DNA of 7,422 nucleotides, from the NCBI GenBank assembly GCA_013042795.1, contig JABDPK010000020.1, positions 1-7,422 on the forward strand. The letters are read 5' to 3'. The DNA is from Saprospiraceae bacterium. GTDB taxonomy: Bacteria > Bacteroidota > Bacteroidia > Chitinophagales > Saprospiraceae. The notes beneath the pieces are model-generated. The model did not search any database. It had not been told where the DNA came from and worked only from the letters and a program-made list of their open reading frames with translations. A program made the translations under genes and the position numbers. Positions 5,983 to 7,422 of this stretch are shown one piece after another; position 1 is the first letter of the stretch, and each line of letters opens with the position of its first letter.

Positions 5983-6776
5983 ACATTCTCGACAAAATAA
6001 TAGAATACAAAAAATCATACATCCAGGAAACTAGAGAACTTAAACCTGTAAAGCTTCTCGAAAGGAGTCTGTTTTTCAATACCAAACCTGTCTCTCTAAA
6101 AAAATACCTGAACAGGGAGGACAGGGTTGGCATTATAGCTGAAATAAAAAGGAGTTCTCCAAGTGCCGGGATGATAAACAATAAAATAGATGTTGAAGAA
6201 TTAAGCATTGCTTATATGCAAGCCGGTGCTTCAGCTCTTTCAGTTCTTACCGATCAGAAGTTTTTTAACGGTAATAATATTGATCTAGAAATTGCAAGGA
6301 AATACAACTATTGCCCGATCCTAAGGAAAGATTTTATTATAGATGAATACCAGCTTATTGAAGCAAAAAGTATAGGGGCCGATTGTATATTGCTTATTGC
6401 AGCATGTCTCCATCCTGCAAAGTGCCAGGAACTTGCAGCATTCGCAAAAAGCCTGGACTTGGAAGTCTTACTGGAAATCCGGGAAAAAGAAGACATAGAG
6501 ACACATGTAAATGAACATATAGATTTAATTGGAGTCAACAACAGGGATCTGAAAACTTTTCGTACTGACCTGTTAAAAAGCAAGGCACTCCATGCTTACT
6601 TACCCAAGGAACTGACATGGATTAGTGAAAGTGGAATCAGTCAGCCAGATGAGATTATCGAATTGAAAAAACTTGGTTACAAAGGATTTTTGATAGGTGG
6701 TTATTTTATGAAATATGACGAACCCGGTCGCATATGTCAAAACCTTATCAAAGAAGTCAAAACGCTGATGCAATGA
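5979..6776 (+). CDS. trpC: Indole-3-glycerol phosphate synthase
   Basis: This (beta/alpha)8-barrel enzyme decarboxylates and cyclises CdRP to indole-3-glycerol phosphate. At 265 aa it is a stand-alone TrpC, not the TrpC-TrpF fusion of enterobacteria. Catalytic motifs are in order: AEIKRSSPS (54-62; E55 and K57), LTDQKFF (90-96), LRKDF (115-119; K117), EVLLEI (162-167; E166), GVNNRDL (185-191; N187 or N188) and ISESGI (215-220). The phosphate-binding end GFLIGGYFM (236-244) is present, with GGYF where many family members have GE(S/A)L. The start overlaps the trpD stop (ATGA), as does its stop with trpF. Confidence 0.97.
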   Translation: MNILDKIIEYKKSYIQETRELKPVKLLERSLFFNTKPVSLKKYLNREDRVGIIAEIKRSSPSAGMINNKIDVEELSIAYMQAGASALSVLTDQKFFNGNNIDLEIARKYNYCPILRKDFIIDEYQLIEAKSIGADCILLIAACLHPAKCQELAAFAKSLDLEVLLEIREKEDIETHVNEHIDLIGVNNRDLKTFRTDLLKSKALHAYLPKELTWISESGISQPDEIIELKKLGYKGFLIGGYFMKYDEPGRICQNLIKEVKTLMQ

Positions 6777-7399
6777 AAATTAAAGTCTGTGGGATGAAAT
6801 ATCAAGACAATATATCAGCCATTGTAAAATGCAAACCTGATTTCATCGGATTTATATTCTATCCGGGTTCTCCAAGGTTTATTGACAACCATAGAACCAA
6901 TTGCATTTTAGAAGAAGACAAATCTTCTCAGACCGTCGGTGTATTTGTTAACAGTGATTTAAACCTGGTCATTGAAACAGTTCAGAATTTGCAACTGGAT
7001 TATGTTCAGCTTCATGGAAATGAATCAGCTCTTTATGTTGCGAAGCTAAAGGAAGCCGATTGTAAGATCATTAAAGCATTTCAAATGATTGACAATTTTG
7101 AATGGGCCAGGCTAAATGAATTCACTGAAAATATCAGTTACTTTTTATTTGACACACCAAGTGTAAAATATGGAGGAAGTGGTTCTAGATTCAATTGGAA
7201 AAAGCTCCGGCAATACAGAGAGAATAAAGGTTTTTTTCTGAGTGGAGGCATTGCCTTTAATGACCTTGACGATATAAGGAGTTCTGATATACCTGAACCT
7301 TACTGTATAGATATCAACAGCAGGTTTGAAATTGAACCTGGAGTGAAAGATGCAGCATTAGTTGACAGATTTATTAAAAAAGTTAAAACTAAAATATAA
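6773..7399 (+). CDS. trpF: Phosphoribosylanthranilate isomerase
   Basis: TrpF performs the Amadori isomerisation of phosphoribosylanthranilate to CdRP, the step between TrpD and TrpC. I take the ATG at 6773 (MKIKVCGM): it places the family's N-terminal KVCGM at residue 4 and recreates the ATGA overlap seen at the other junctions. The in-frame ATG at 6734 would add 13 unrelated residues inside trpC. The resulting 208 aa is normal. The general base is C6 and the general acid is D127 (FDT). Others are YPGSPRF (30-36), VGVFVN (55-60), VQLHG (78-82), GGSGSRFNW (134-142), LSGGI (156-160) and the phosphate-binding DINSRFEIEPGVKD (180-193), with SRFE in place of the usual SGVE. Confidence 0.97.
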   Translation: MKIKVCGMKYQDNISAIVKCKPDFIGFIFYPGSPRFIDNHRTNCILEEDKSSQTVGVFVNSDLNLVIETVQNLQLDYVQLHGNESALYVAKLKEADCKIIKAFQMIDNFEWARLNEFTENISYFLFDTPSVKYGGSGSRFNWKKLRQYRENKGFFLSGGIAFNDLDDIRSSDIPEPYCIDINSRFEIEPGVKDAALVDRFIKKVKTKI

Positions 7400-7422
7400 T
7401 GTACCACGCCGACAACAAGGGT
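7399..7422 (+). CDS. trpB: Tryptophan synthase beta subunit, first 8 codons only
   Basis: The ATG at 7399-7401 overlaps the trpF stop by one base (TAATG) and opens MYHADNKG before the window ends. This resembles the start of Bacteroidota TrpB (M-Y-x-x-D-x-K-G, normally followed by a YYG-FGGAY-like stretch). TrpB condenses indole with serine using PLP. The call rests on eight residues plus operon order after trpF, so the family assignment is inference. Confidence 0.7.

Noticed and set aside
3169..6583. Short ORFs overlapping trpE, trpG, trpD and trpC in other frames
   Set aside because: They are shadows of strongly conserved trp genes, with no family resemblance.
6734..6772. Upstream in-frame ATG giving a 13-residue longer TrpF
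   Set aside because: The extra residues lie in trpC coding sequence, do not resemble TrpF, and would displace the KVCGM start; the ATG at 6773 restores the ATGA overlap used throughout the operon.

Overview
The window looks like chromosomal DNA of an AT-rich member of the Bacteroidota. The evidence is a complete trpE-G-D-C-F-(B) gene order, lineage-type variants inside the Trp enzymes (KHGNYGVSS in TrpD, DINSRFE in TrpF), near absence of Shine-Dalgarno sequences, and weak matches to the TTTG / TAnnTTTG promoter type. No mobile element, tRNA, rRNA or CRISPR array is visible.

Left part (1-2465, minus strand): one long reading frame, open from its ATG at 2465 to the window edge and therefore missing its 3' end. 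It encodes a membrane-anchored, extracytoplasmic enzyme that I read as a three-module fusion. An N-terminal set of about four membrane helices and an OpgB/MdoB-LtaS type phosphoglycerol transferase domain come first. A FAM3/ILEI (interleukin-like EMT inducer) type domain follows, then a glycerophosphodiester phosphodiesterase (GDPD)-like domain cut by the window edge.

Centre (2466-3002): the divergent control region. The first ~280 bases hold no gene but contain a 13-bp-arm inverted repeat and two small palindromes. From 2748 to 2988 lie two complete tryptophan attenuators in series. Each has a short leader ORF with three consecutive UGG codons at residues 10-12, a hairpin just after the Trp codons, a possible competing antiterminator, and a GC-containing hairpin with a U-tract. 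The leader peptides are MNFNKLNKNWWWTLDVLI and MNLIIRNNNWWWIYTRFII. trpE starts 14 bases after the second U-tract.

Right part (3003-7422, plus strand): trpE, trpG, trpD, trpC and trpF are complete, and the first 8 codons of trpB follow. The first four junctions are ATGA 4-base overlaps and trpF-trpB is a TAATG overlap, so the block is one transcript with probable translational coupling. TrpE and TrpG make anthranilate from chorismate and glutamine. TrpD adds phosphoribose from PRPP, TrpF isomerises the product, TrpC closes the indole ring, and TrpB (with TrpA, presumably downstream) finishes tryptophan. TrpE keeps the LLES and NPSPY feedback-site motifs, so the pathway appears controlled both by end-product inhibition and by double attenuation.

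The two items most worth following are the tandem attenuator and the phosphoglycerol transferase-ILEI-GDPD fusion.
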